DNA from: Laburnicola sp. R22_1
Taxonomy: Eukaryota > Ascomycota > Dothideomycetes > Pleosporales > Didymosphaeriaceae
Length of the DNA stretch: 64,000 bases
Assembly: GCA_014281115.1 (NCBI GenBank)
Contig: JACONQ010000002.1
Coordinates: 3,410,001 to 3,474,000, forward strand
Reading direction: 5' to 3'
Shown piece after piece: positions 24,650-36,559 of this stretch (its first letter is position 1; every line of letters starts with the position of its first letter). A program made the position numbers and the translations under genes. The notes beneath the pieces are model-generated. The model saw nothing but the letters and a program-made list of their open reading frames with translations, ran no database searches and was not told the origin of the DNA.

Positions 24650-26110
24650 GCTGTCTATTCCAGATTACTAGGTTTCGCCCTTGCCCCTTTAGGGTTACTT
24701 CTCTATAAAGACCGCCTAGTAGTTCCCTCTATAGAGTTTCTTTAGACATATCTAATTTAAACAATATATACTTATTAGGTTACTGCCTATTTAGGTCTAT
24801 AAAAAACTCTCTAGCTTTTACGCTAGTTGTGTTACTAGAAGGACATAAACGCTAATATTAATAGGTATATCTCTAATTGCAAAGACTACTAGTGGAGTAA
24901 GCCCCCACTAGACAAAAAGCCAGACTTGTTACACCCGCTTTCTATCCCTAAAAATGTCTAGTAAGATGTCTCGATTAATTTTAAATTATTCTCTAAGGAT
25001 AAGAAAGGGTACAACAACGCGATAGTATCTTATTGCCGTCTGTCTAAGCGTGTCTTTTCTATGCCCTGCTATAAGACGGTTACGGCTAAATAAGCCGCCG
25101 ATTTCTACTATTAGTATATATTTAGAGTCTTTGGCCCCCCTTAATTAATTGTCTCTAACCGCGACCCCTAGTTTATTTCCGCTTTCCTAGCTGCTTTGTG
25201 CAAGCTTATAGATATTAAGCAACTTTTCTCTATAGCGCGGCATCCGCAAACTAATAGCTAAACTAAGATTATAAATTAGTACCTTAACTAGCGTCTGCGT
25301 CCGTTTATTAACTTTTATTAAGATAACTGGTTGGATTTACTGCCTAGCATAGACTAGGCCCAAGCAATACTGCCCTATAACAGCACTAGAGTTTCGCCTT
25401 TTAAGATTGAGTTTGGGCATTAGCTGTACTTTTACTAAGACTAGCGCGAGTGTACCTGACTAGTTACTAAATCTCTAGACAATGTCACTTTAGAAAAGGC
25501 TAAGGCGTAGGTTGAGGCCCGTGCCAAAGCCTGCGAATTCGTCCGTGACACCGCCCGCGCTAACATGTCTACTGCCCAGGAAATGCAATTAGAGTAGGCC
25601 AACAAACATAGACGAGCCGTTAATTTCGACGTTGGGGACTAGGTCTTTGTCACCCCGAAGGGATTTATTACCGAACGCCCATTAGTTAAGTTGGATTATT
25701 AAATAAAAGGACCATACATAATTATGGGTAAGAAAGGCCACTCATTTGTACTTAAACTCCTATAATACATAAGAGTTCACCTAGTGTTCCACGCTAACAG
25801 GCTTTGAAGGGATCTAAATAATCCCTTACTAGGTTAATTGCAACCTCTAGAACCACTTATTAAGGTGGATAGAGTCCCTAAGTGGCCGGTTTCTTGTATC
25901 CTTGACAGCAAAGTAGACTGTGGAACACTAAAGTACTAGGCAGCGTGGGAAGGGTATGACCCCAACCCGACCTACTACCCTGCCAACAACTTTGTTAACT
26001 CTCCCCTGCTAATCGAAGCTTACTATTAAGAGTACCCTAAGCGAGCTAGTCTACCAAAACAGTTGCCTATTTGGCTAGACGCCGCCCTCTAAGACACCTT
26101 TCTAGAGCCT
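24650..26110 (+). pseudogene. gypsy integrase and C-terminal domain of the derivative
   Basis: Integrase remnant. The zinc-binding H2C2 part is near 24690-24900 (YKDRLVVPSIEFL, later YISNCKDY). The core covers about 24990-25400: KKGYNNAIVSYCRLSKRVFS, GPP-stop-LIVSNRDP (the usual S-D-R-G-P with Asp to Asn), SIARHPQTNS and INFY-stop-DNWLDLLP. A GPY/F-type segment (GPYIIMGKKGHSFVLKL) is near 25710, and a chromo-like tail (WEGYDPNPTYYP) near 25945. The right half is much less mutated than the left half, with long open stretches after 25450. The upstream pol domains are missing. Confidence 0.85.
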
Positions 26111-26738
26111 ATCCCTAAAGACAATGTGCCCGCGAAGACAGGGTCGAAGCGCCGCATTAGGCGTGCTTAGCTAGGTGCCTGTCGCTTTTTAACACCTACA
26201 CGCCCTCAGGCTCGCGCGCGTAACTAGATACCTATCACTTTTTAGTACCCTTACCCCCAGACGTCCCCACTACTGCTGGCAGCCCCCGTGGCTTTAGGAG
26301 CCGCCCTGCCCTAATTGAAAACCGCATGGTTGGGTCAACACGTTTTTTAAAACGCTCTCCTATAGTACTAGGGAACCTTATGCGACACAATTGCGCCAGC
26401 GCACAACAAACTAACTGGAAAATTTTTGGCTAACCGCGTTTTTATATGGTGTTAGAGCCGAAGATGCGCTCTATTAGTGAAACGCCGAACGCTAAGATGT
26501 GGTTTCTACCGCGTTTTTTCCACTAATCCACTAATTTACCCCCAACAACTTTCCTTAATATCTCCACCAAATGGCACCCAAATTGAAAACCGAGGCCACC
26601 GCTGGAACTGTAGGGGCCCGTTGCCCCTACTCTAGCCCTCTTCGACCCTAAAATAGTGCTGGTTACGTTAAAAATCCGCCAAAACACACTATTTTCACGT
26701 ACTTTCCTTCCTATTTTCAGGCCTTAAAAGGGGGGTTA

Positions 26739-27016
26739 TGTAACGGTTCGTGGCTGCCTCCCTACTAGTCATTCACCATTACCTTTCCTTTCACACCCTA
26801 ATAGCGCCTTTCACCTTATAGGAGGCGCCTTTCCTAGTTAGTGTTAGCGCGTAGTTCGCGTGGGCCTGTGCCCTACGCCGCCCACTATATAAGTAAGGGG
26901 CCCCCAGTTCTCTTCCTTATCCCCCATCTTAGTATAGTCTCAATTTAGTTATCTCTTTTAACCCTACTAGCTGTCTCTGAGAGGTTTGCCCTATAAGGCC
27001 GTGTACCGCTCTTATA
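26739..27016 (+). repeat. 3' LTR of the gypsy derivative, 278 bp
   Basis: Begins TGTAACGGTTCGTGG and ends CCGCTCTTATA, with a typical promoter-like CTATATAAGTAAGG segment inside. It keeps many CpA sites that are TpA in the 5' copy. The TSD TAGTA follows. Confidence 0.95.
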
Positions 27017-27189
27017 TAGTATGCCTTTTATATTCTTAGCTTTGTATTTAACTATCTTCTTAGCTTTTTTAGGATTTTTAACAAATCCTCCTCTGCGCTA
27101 TAAGGTGTTAATATACAGACACTATCTCTAATAGTGTAGATCTCTATAGAGACATAGTTTTAATAGCTTTAATAGCTTATCCTAATAAG

Positions 27190-28009
27190 GTCTCTTTTTG
27201 TTATTTTGTCTATATAGAGACTCCTCGTAATTTAATGTAGCTGCAAATGCTTTGCCTTAGATAGTTAATTTTGTTACGATTGTACGATAGTAGCGTAGAT
27301 ATCCTGCTAGTAGTTTAGATAGTGTTGGCTAAATAGAGTTGCTATCTAAGGTAGTTAAGATAGTTTCCGCGTTAAATACTATAATGGCGATAGTAGTAGC
27401 GTAGCCAGAGTCGATCTGCTTAATAGCTCAAATAAGATCCTTATGAAGTTAGTAGCCATGCGTCTCTAGTAGCTTAAGTTGTTTGGCCCTATTATAGGCA
27501 GCAAGAAAGGTGCTACACTATTCTTTAAGGTTCTCTCTATAAGCGTACAGTACTTTAGCAGTGTTATAGGCTTTTTAGACCTAATATTCTTAATTAGCTA
27601 TTATAGGGCTATAGAGCTCCTATAGCGTCTTAAGCTAATTGTGGAGGGACTTTTGGTTCTTAATTTAATAGACTAGATCCTAAGCAATAGTGTTAGCTAC
27701 GTGCGCTTTAATTTGGCCAATCTTATCTTTAGTTTGTCTATATTCCTTAAGCTCCCTATAGTAGAGGCTTATTTCCTAATTATACTACGCTCGAGCTTTA
27801 GTAGTAGGTTCTATTGCTAGCGATCTATCTTTGTTAATAGTTTAAAGCTAGGCAGGTTGCTAAGGCTTACTAAGCGTTAATAGGGGTAACAGATCTAAAT
27901 TAATATATCTCTATACGTCTCTAGCCTCTGCGAGCCTTTTAACAGTATGAATCTATAGTTTCTAGTTGTGTGGACTGTAAAGGATAATCGAAGAGCTAGC
28001 CTTTAACAT
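27190..28009 (-). pseudogene. copia gag, RIP-degraded
   Basis: Starts at an ATG at 28009-28007 (MLKASSSIILYSPHN). It continues in one frame with only TAG/TAA breaks through helical, Gln/Lys-rich text such as YRELKEYRQTKDKIGQIKAH, LYAYRENLKE and IKQIDSGYATTIAI. Length and composition fit a Ty1/copia gag. It ends near 27190, where the K-rich text runs toward the gypsy insertion. No CCHC knuckle is legible. Confidence 0.65.
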
Positions 28010-28565
28010 AGTAAGATAGAGTGGGCTTAATTAATAGATAGGTAGGTATAGAGTTAATGTATATATATAAGTACGAATTAGGCCAGGCTTATAACTATAA
28101 GTAATTAAGTAGTATGTTTAGAAAGTGTATATTATAGAAGTATTTGTGTTTAGATGTATATATCCCCTATGCATCCTATATAGAGTAATTAGAGGCTTGT
28201 ATATAGTAGGCGAGCTAACTTATAAGACTAATATTGTTATGTGACATAGCTCTAGGCTACTTATAGGATAAGATAGAAAAGAACTAGCCTGCACGCTATT
28301 AAGTAAACTTATAATCTATGCACATCTATACAAAGTATAAATTAATTAATTAATAAAGTGAGAGTAAAATCACTAACGCTATTGCACCGTTTTCACTAAT
28401 CCTACTAATTTTCTAAAGTCTATAATATAAAACACTCTAATATAATAAGCTTAATATATAGTCTTATATACTCATAATCCTAAGTATTAGAAGATATAAA
28501 AGTATACTCTAGTAATACTCAGTATTAGGTATAGCAGTTCGTACTAAACACCTATAGGTCTTAAA
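28010..28565. other. copia 5' region and displaced 3' end of the kinase pseudogene
   Basis: About 28010-28290 should hold the copia leader/5' LTR; no pair was found. The part next to hAT-2 (28480-28565, reverse strand) is inferred to be the other side of the kinase gene. Joined across the hAT-2 target duplication it continues A-S-A-K-Y as L-R-P-I-G-V and then meets a stop. It is heavily AT-shifted, unlike the kinase part at 45.6 kb. Confidence 0.5.
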
Positions 28566-29089
28566 TATTTAGCCAGACTTGATAATAATTAGTCTGAAAA
28601 GTCAGACTAATTGTTTAATTACTTTGTAAGCAATTAGTCAAATAGTCTAAAGAGCTCTAATTATCTAATTAAATAGTCTGAAAGTTGCCAGACTAATTAA
28701 TTAATTGGCTAAATATAGCCTTTTTTCTTATGGATTTAGTAGATAAATTAATGTTAATATATAGCCCAAAGTTATAATACTTATTTAGTGTTAAGATTTT
28801 AGAGAGCGAAAAATCTAACGCCTTATCTAAATAGGCAGCTCTACCCAAACTTTTAACAACACAGCTTCTGCTATTAACACCTAGCTACTTCTACCTATAC
28901 TCTTTACTCTACGCGCTCTCCCACATCTACGCTACTCTATAGTATAAATAAAAATGTAAAAAGAGTCTTTAGCGAGCGTGTTACACGTGTAAATCGCAAA
29001 AATACGGCTCTAATATCGCCCTCCCTTACTTCCAAACTCGATAACGAGCCTAATAAAGTCTAGCTAATAGATAACAATAATCGCGACAA

Positions 29090-31231
29090 GCAATTTGATA
29101 GTATTAAGTAGAGACATGTTCCACACCTATAGCGATAAGAAGAGGACAGCAAGAGAGGCTTTACAAGCTAGATATATAAATATAGGTGGTCTCTATAGTA
29201 TAGTAGAAAGTAAAAGAGGTAGTGGCTTTATAAATATTATTATATTTACAAAATACTGCGTGGCGAATATAACGTACACACATTAACTTTCTCTGCTAGT
29301 ATACACCTCTCTACTAATACTTTAGGCCACAGATTTAATAAGAATGGACTAATAAGCTTTAACCTGCCGCTAAGTATAAGCTTAATTATCTATTAGTTAT
29401 AATAGAATAGTGTTAAAGTATTATAGAAGATGGCAAATAAGATGGCATCAAGCTTCTTATAGAAGCGATTCTGGGACGCGCTTATTAACTAAATAGTCGC
29501 TAATAGCCAGTTGCTCTGAGTTGTAGAAACTGCTGCCTTTCGCTAGCTAATTAAAGCTACTAATCCTATTATAGAGTAGTTAGTTTGGCGGAGTTATAAT
29601 TCTCTTAGCTGCCATATCCTAAGCGAATACTACGCGATAATTCTGGCTATTACGCAACACCTAAAGAAGGCCTAATCTCTTATCTATATATCCTTTAACA
29701 ATTAGACTATATATAGTAGTAAGCGCGCTCTTACTAGAATATGTGTACATTATCTAGATAAGCAGGGCAATATTTAGGACTATGTGCTTGGGCTACCACA
29801 GCTCTATAGCCGCCACTCTAGTAAGAATATTACCCACATTATGAGTAAGACTCTCTAGATCTTTAATATTAATAAATTGCGACTTGGCTACTTTGTGCTT
29901 AATAACGCGACAAATAACAACGTAGCTGTTAATGCGCTGGCTACATAGTATAACTTCTAGACGCCCTATTAATAACTCTACTGTACATATTATATCCTTA
30001 ACCTAAGCGCTTAATTAGTGATATAGGGCAAAGATAAGGAAGCCTTTAAGAACAAGGACTCGAATTTACAGGTAAAACTAAGCGTCTAGCCTTTTTACTT
30101 TTCTGCCGCCTACTAACTACTTGCTAGAAAGAAGAAGCGTTTCTTAATAAGTGGCAAAAATACGGCCCAATTAGTGTACTATTCGATATTATCGCGTCTA
30201 TCTATACCTCGCAAACCTAAGAGTTATTTGAGAAGCTATAAGTTTAGGAGGCCAAGCAGCTAGGCAAGTTATTATTAGAGACTTATAAGCTTATACGCCC
30301 TATTAAGACTTAGTAGAACTTTTATTATAGGGCTATAGAGCGAGCTGCCTAGCTTTATAATCCTATTAACAACTACACCTATATAAAGATTAATAAGACT
30401 AGAGTAGAGACGGCCTCATAGCGTCGCAATACACAATTGCAGCGCGCTAAGTCTAGGTTATTTATATAAGAAGGAGGATTGACGGCTAAGAACTAGGCGA
30501 CAATTAGCGAATATATTAAGCTGCTAAGTCTATTTAAAGAAGCTACAAAGCTACTAGAGGGCAGAGGCTATGTTAGTCGCCATAGAGCTATCTAGGAAGT
30601 AGTTATTACTTTCGAGTGGCTTCTTAACAAGCTTAAAGAGTAGAAATCACGACTTAAAAAGGTGAACTTTAGCGATCCTAATGCCCTAGAGGATTACCTA
30701 GCAGTTAATATTAATCTAGTCTATGTAAAATTAGCGAAGTACTACTAGAAGTTTAATAACTCGCTAATATACTATACTACAATAATCCTCTATCCATATT
30801 ATAAGCTCTATCTAGAAGCTTTATAGAGTATACTAGATAACTATAATAAGAAGAAAAATAGCCCTTATTATAAGAGAGACTAGTTGCCAAATAACCACAA
30901 GGGCTTTATAAAGCTATACAGATCTTATTAGGAGAAGCTGGCAGCTAAGTTGGACAGGAACTCTCCTAGCGATCTACGCCTAGCTAAAAAGCCACGTATA
31001 TTAGCATCTGCTAGCCGCTTAGCCTTTCTTAAAAACTCTATAAAGGTAGCTCTCTATTAAGTAGAGGAGGCCCTTAAGGATAAATACAAAGTCTGGAAGC
31101 GTCAAACACTACTTATAGAGGACAATCCGCTTTCGCTTAATCCTATTAAGTACTGGCTTCTTTAGGAGAAGTAGTGTCCTACACTATCTAGGCTTACGCT
31201 CGATATTTACTTAATACTAGCCTCCTTTGCT
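29090..31231 (+). pseudogene. hAT-2 transposase, main part
   Basis: A BED-finger-like start near 29225-29350 is followed by the RNase H-like core: SLIYISFNN near 29690, then LRLGYFVLNNATNNNVAV near 29880 (Asp to Asn at the first N of NNA). It continues with hAT insertion-domain text to a YPYYKLY segment near 30790 and reaches the dimerisation domain at NPIKYWLL and LTLDIYLILASFA, where hAT-3 cuts it at 31231. The missing end lies at 45192. Dozens of TAG/TAA codons make it inactive. Confidence 0.82.
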
Positions 31232-31559
31232 TAGAGTTGCCATTAATTAATTAGGATTAATTTTAAAGCTGTGATTAATTTAATTAATACTTAGAGACCT
31301 TAGAAACTAGTTTAATTAATAAAAGGTAATTTTAGAGGCGTATTAATTGAAGATTAATTAATTAATTAACGGAAAAATCGTCTAGAGATAATATTTGTGT
31401 GTAGGAAGCTACAGAGATTCATTCCACTGCAATATCTAATAGATCTCTTATATCTCGAGCTCTGAGAGCTCTACTGGGAGCTCTCCGTCGGGCGTCTCCT
31501 AGGATAGAGAATATCTAGCTCTTAGCCAGCTCTGTACGCAAGTAATTATGGAAAGCAAT

Positions 31560-33760
31560 TAAGGACTTATTTTTCGACGTTTTGGCTCCATTATATTGCT
31601 AACCTTAGAGAACACTCTCTTATAGTAATAGGAGAATGCCGAGATTAATAGGAGATTAATAGCCAACTAAGAAAGGCGGGAATATATATCGCGAAGAGAT
31701 AGCTAATACCTAATAGGATTTGTATAGTATATATAATCCTTAGAAACGCTTAATTTATTATGCTACCAGTAATTAAATTTATTAGTACTATTAATAAGAG
31801 GAGCTGTAGTTTTAGCTCTTAGAGGCTTAACGTATAACTTAGCGTAGTTATTAATATTATTAATGCGTTTTAATCGTTTACGTGAAGAAGAGTTAATAGG
31901 GCGGGCATCTTCTAATTTATACTTAGCCCATAGCTCTTAGAACTACCTATTAGCTTTTTTAAGCTATACTTTATACTCTCTAGTCTACGAGTTTATAAAG
32001 TAATACTTATAATATAGATAGAGAACTATAGAGGCGTAATAAACTAGCGTCTCTTTAAGCAGCGTATAATACTTTAAGAGCTTTGTGTGGGCTACTATCA
32101 CGTTAATTTTTAAGTGGTCCTCTAGAGCATTAGGCTTATTAAAATTAAACGCTCGTAAAGCTCTTAATAAGCTGCTTAAACTAAGAAAAAAAGTACTTAA
32201 AAGTAGGATACACCTTATAAATCGCTCCAAAACAGCCAGAGTCGCCGCGGCCTTTGAGTCTCTTTGTGGCCTCCTTTAAGGGCTAAAGGACCTTAATATA
32301 TTAATTAATTATAGCCTAATTAGTAGCGCTAAGGCCTTTAGTGGGAGCTCTAGCGTTAGAAGAAGCCTTGCCGCGCGCGCAAGCTAAGAACTTATCCCTT
32401 AACGCCCTTTTCGCCCTGTGATTAATAAGGGTATTAATTAGGTAGTAGAGAAGGACAGCTCTCACTATAAAATTAAGGTAGCTATTTTAGCACGTAACAA
32501 CAGGCCTTCTAAGCTCTAAGAGCCGCGTAGGCTCTTTTACCTCGCGCGTTAACTGCTAAAAGTTGTTAAAAAGGTTATGCTGCTAAGACGTTAATATTGA
32601 GTATACGACGTCTACAAGGACTCTAATAGGGCCCTTCTCTCGCCACTCGCGCAGGTATTTCTCCTCTACTTTAAGCTACAATGCGTTGTTATTAAAGGCG
32701 TCTTTGTTAGCTCTAAATATTACAGTTTGCCCTACTAAATTGAGCGAGTAAGAACAGCAGTGGAGGCGCTAGTCCTGTAGGAAAAAGTTATAATAATTGT
32801 CTAGCGCGTTAATAGCTGTATTATTATTTGTCGCGTTATTAAGCGTAAAGTACCTAATTAAGCTGCTGTTAATCCTAAAGGCCTCTAGCGTTTTAATAAT
32901 AACTTTAGCGACTCTGTTGTCTATATGCGCGCCACTAAGCTGAGGGAGGGCGAGAGGCAGGTTGTAGAGCTTGCCGCGACTATTAACATAATAAGCGATG
33001 AGCCTATAAAACGCGCTCTTGCCACCCTTTATAGTCTAGCTGTTAAAGCTTATATAGACCTTACTAAGCGCGCGAGAGAGCTTAGCTTGCACCTAAGGCT
33101 AGAGATTTGCGTATAACCTTAGCAGAAAGGCAGCGACGCTTATATGGCTGTGGAAAGTAGCCAGCTTAGCCTCTAGGTTGGCAGCGCGCAGAAGCTTTTA
33201 AAAGGATGGCGTTTTCACCTCGCGTAGTGGGTAATTGTTCTTAACAAGCCAACTAACTATAGCAAGTTAAAAACGCTGCTAATTAAAGTTTCCAAGGGCG
33301 TTGGACACCTCCTGCAACACACCTACGCCGCCGCGCATGAGAGTCCTGAGAGTACGCTGCCCTAACTCCAGTTAAGCTGACTGCTTGCCCGGGCGAAGGT
33401 GCCTATGGCCGAGTCGCCTCTGCTCGACGTGATTCCACGCCGCTATTGTTGAGCTTGTTGTCTCTAGTATCCCTTTAGTGCTGGGCACCCTGTGTATGTG
33501 GCAGTGGTAATAGATAAAGAAAATACACCTTATATCTGCCTAGAGCGCGACGCAATATCCATAAGCGTAGAGCACTAATTTCTCAAACTTCTGCGTATGT
33601 AGAGGCTGTGTATATAGCGGCAACCTTACCTAGTTAATCCTATTAAAGTTATCTGCAAAACGAGCGTCGAATTCGAGCCTAGGGCTGTTGGAGCCAGGTG
33701 AGGAGACAGCTAAGGGAGCAGTGGCAGCTTAAGTTAACGCAGCTTAAGCTCTTAGCGTTA
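31560..33760 (-). pseudogene. hAT-3 transposase
   Basis: On the reverse strand, a BED-type segment near 33640-33420 (IFFIYYHCHIHRVPSTKG, AAWNHVEQRRLGHR), then a core with KVYISFNS and YFTLNNATNNNTAI near 32830. The insertion domain includes LLYYLINTLINHRAKRALR near 32420 and KRLKGRGDSGCFGAIYKVYP near 32210. The C-terminal dimer domain lies near 31640 (LLISAFSYYYKRVFSKVS). The N-terminal half is fairly open; stops increase toward the C-terminus, that is, toward the left of the window. Full length for a BED-hAT transposase, not functional. Confidence 0.85.
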
Positions 33761-34131
33761 GAGTTTCTAATAGTCTATAGGAGGGCGTTAACGCATTTAA
33801 GGGCCCTAAGAGCGTTGCGTTAATTAAGGGTAGAGCCTCTGCGTCGAAGGACGCGGCGTTGCGGTCCTGGAGCTTAGTCTTAAAGCTCTGGCTGCCCTAA
33901 GACACTAGCAGCTCCTAGGTGCTCTGTGAGTTGAGCGCGATGACTAGAGGTGCCGCTAGCCTTGCCGCTGTACTTAGAGAGCTCTTTTTACTCTTATTTC
34001 GTAAGGCTGGGGCTATTGTACGAGTGTGGAGGGGAGGGCGCGAGAGAGCGTTAATGGAGAGGGCAGACGCAGATAATTCGAGGTGCTTGGGTAGCTACCG
34101 TGTCCGTGCGCGTAATGCCTGGATTCGCGTA

Positions 34132-36255
34132 CCGTAATTAGTCATCTGGCGCTCGGGCTCATCTGACGCCCACTTTTCCATCGCCCACACCAAAATTTCA
34201 AAAATCTCTACAACCACTAATATGGACCTGATTGACGCAGCTCTTGAAGCGTTGAAGTCGCTTAATATAGGCGAAAAGCCTAATTATTCTTAAATTGCGA
34301 AAAAGTACGGCGTTGATCGCAACAAGCTATCAAGGCGGTTTCGCGGGGTGTAGGGCAGCTGTGCAGCCCAATACGAAAATCAGCAACTTCTTAACAACGC
34401 GCAAGAATTAGAGCTTTTAAAATATATTAATAAGCTCTGCGGCCGTGGCCTACCTCCTACAAAGCAGATAATACAAAATTTCGCGCAAGAATATATTAGG
34501 AAAACAGCCTAGAAGAAGCTGGGTTGATTGATATATCGCACGGCATAACATTAAGCTCATATTGCGATGGACTACTAGTATTGACGCCTAGCGCCACAAA
34601 GCCAATTCCGCATACAAATACAGCTTATATTTTAAGCTTCTAGAATCTAAAATTAAGCAGTACGACGTTAAGCTAGCAAATATATACAATATAGATAAGA
34701 AGGGCTTCTTAATTAGGGTGCTGAGCAAAATGAAGCGTATATTCTCCCGTAGGCAATATAAAGAAGCAGGGATTAGGCAAATACTTTAAGACAGCAATAG
34801 GTAGTGGATTATAACAATTGCTTATATTTGCGCTAACAGCAGTACTCTTACGCCTTCCTTAGTATACTAAGCGCTCTCTGGCAATATATAGGACAGCTGG
34901 TTACAAGATCTTAATTCTATAGAGCACAAGTGCTTTATAACCTCATTACCTTTAGGATGGACAAATAATATAGTGGGCATAGTATGGCTGCAGCAAGTAT
35001 TTGATTAGGAGACTAAGAGCAAGGCAGGGCGCTTAAGAAGGCTTCTAATACTTAATAGGTATAGTTTACATGTTACGAAGGCCTTTATTAAGTACTGTAA
35101 TTAAAATAGGATTCTTCTTGCTATATACTCACCTTATTCGACGCATACGCTGTAGCTGCTTAATGTCTACCTCTTTAAGCCTCTCTCTGCCGTATATACT
35201 TAAGAGCTCACTTAATTTATATATAACTGCCAAGGGCTTAGCTCTATTACTAAGCGCGACTTCTTCTGGCTTTTCTATAGTGCCTGGCATACAGCGTTTT
35301 AAGAAAATATAGTACTTAAAGCTTTTAAAGCTACTGGGCTATCACTATTTAATCCAGAGGTAATTCTTAAGAGATTTAAGCATAAGGAGATAGAGAGGCC
35401 CTTATTAAGCGAGAGTAGTACGTTAATACTCTCTGCAAGCGATTAGCGAAAGATTAAGCGCTTACTAAGGCAGATGGTGGAGGATATCTATAATAAACGC
35501 TCTTAGCAGCTTAGCCATACGATCCACGCCCTCGCTGTACGCGAATAACTACTAGAGTATGAAAATAAGTGCCTACAAGACGCTCTATATAATGAGAAGA
35601 AGCGCTAGTAGCGTGGCAAGCCTCTACCCTTAATAGCGCCACCAGAATATTATGGTAGTACCGTATTCTAGTCCCCATTCAAAGTTTAAGACGCTCGCGA
35701 TAGGCAGGCTTAAAAGGAAGCTAAAGAACAACAACTACAACACTAAAAGGACCAGGAAAAGCTCGCTAAGGAACAAGCAAAGGCAGACAAAGCTACTATA
35801 ATAGAGGAGAGAAAGCGTATAAAGCTTGTGGCTAAGGAGCTTAAGTTACAAGAGCAGCGCTTAAAGGCTGCAGCGTGTGAGGAAGAGCAGATCGCAAAGG
35901 CAGCTAAAAAATAACTTAGGGCCGATATATAATTGTCTAAAAAGGGTAAGGCGCGTAGCCTTAAGGCTCCTGCACATCCTGCTCGTGTTATTAAGGAGCC
36001 AGAGGTTAATGTTGAGGATCCATCGGTTATTGAAGGGGTGGTGGAGGCATCCGGCCCATTAACGCGCACTCGCAAAGTACGCCTCCCATAGAGGTATCGC
36101 ACGTAATTTATCGTTGCCAATTAATTAAACAAACCTTCAAGAATGCTCCTCTAAAAAATCTCGTGATAATTAGATTTATATAGGACTATACAACTTCAAA
36201 AGTAGTGGTGGTTGACATGTCAAAAGTGGGCGTCAGATGAGCCCGAGCGCCAGAT
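34132..36255 (+). mobile_element. pogo-C: pogo-like element inside the left TIR of pogo-A, right tip lost
   Basis: The left TIR starts at a TA (34130-34131) with CCGTAATTAGTCATCTGGCG and has TCATCTG units 17 bp apart. The right TIR matches inward from CGCCAGAT (36248-36255) through GCGTCAGATGAG, but the outer 12 bases (CCGTAATTAGTC) are missing, and the sequence runs straight into the Tc1 element. Confidence 0.92.
34222..36106 (+). pseudogene. pogo-C transposase (DDE_1 family)
   Basis: MDLIDAALEALKSLNIGEKPNY starts at 34222, with the psq-type HTH (IAKKYGVDRNKLSRRFRG) and the second HTH (GLPPTKQIIQNFAQEY) legible. A frame change follows, and the core continues with YNIDKKGFLIRVLSK near 34690, LLILNRYSLHVT near 35045 (catalytic Asp now Asn) and STHTL-stop-LLNVYLFKPL near 35150 (third Asp also Asn). 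A basic coiled-coil tail (EERKRIKLVAKELKLQEQRL) ends near 36106. Numerous TAG/TAA codons make it inactive. Confidence 0.85.
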
Positions 36256-36559
36256 CTATCGCGTGCAAAAATCGGTAGAAATCTTGGCGGCATCCGAGAA
36301 TTTGCGCGCGCGCGGGGAGCCTCATACAAATTGTAAATTTGACTGTGACGCGTCGATAACAGCCTATAAACTGCTGAACAACTGTTAGTAAGTTGTGAGG
36401 CTGTACAAATACGTGTATAGGGCTATACTGACGCTTTTTTTGGTGGAGTAGTCCATGTTTCGAGCTCACGGAGTCGCTCCTCGCCCTCTTACTGCCGCGC
36501 AGGCGCGTCGCCCGCCAACTATACCCCGAGGGCTTACAACTAAAGGCCATAGGCTGGAT

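Larger units (their letters stand above)
23902..27016 (+). mobile_element. gypsy deletion derivative with both LTRs and TSD TAGTA
   Basis: 3115-bp element flanked by the 5-bp duplication TAGTA (23897-23901 and 27017-27021). The 5' LTR is 23902-24178 and the 3' LTR 26739-27016. A G-rich polypurine tract (AAAAGGGGGG) lies just before the 3' LTR. Between the LTRs only a gag-like stub, the integrase and a C-terminal chromodomain-like segment remain; protease, RT and RNase H are gone. It is inserted in the copia remnant. Confidence 0.93.
19680..28290 (-). mobile_element. Ty1/copia element lacking RT, split by two insertions
   Basis: Reverse-strand copia remnant. Its pieces are gag at 27190-28009, a short middle piece at 23496-23896, and integrase plus RNase H at 19700-21384. 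pogo-3 (21387-23493) and a gypsy derivative (23902-27016) separate them. The reverse transcriptase between integrase and RNase H is missing. LTRs were not identified, so the outer limits are approximate. Confidence 0.75.

Noticed and set aside
32085..33116. Plus-strand ORFs at 32085-32279 and 32925-33116
   Set aside because: Antisense to the hAT-3 transposase, which has clear domain motifs.
34096..34131. pogo-A left TIR as a solo fragment
   Set aside because: The missing part is present at 40515, and the right TIR confirms one interrupted element.
35743..36120. 125-codon reverse-strand ORF
   Set aside because: Complement of the basic coiled tail of the pogo-C transposase.
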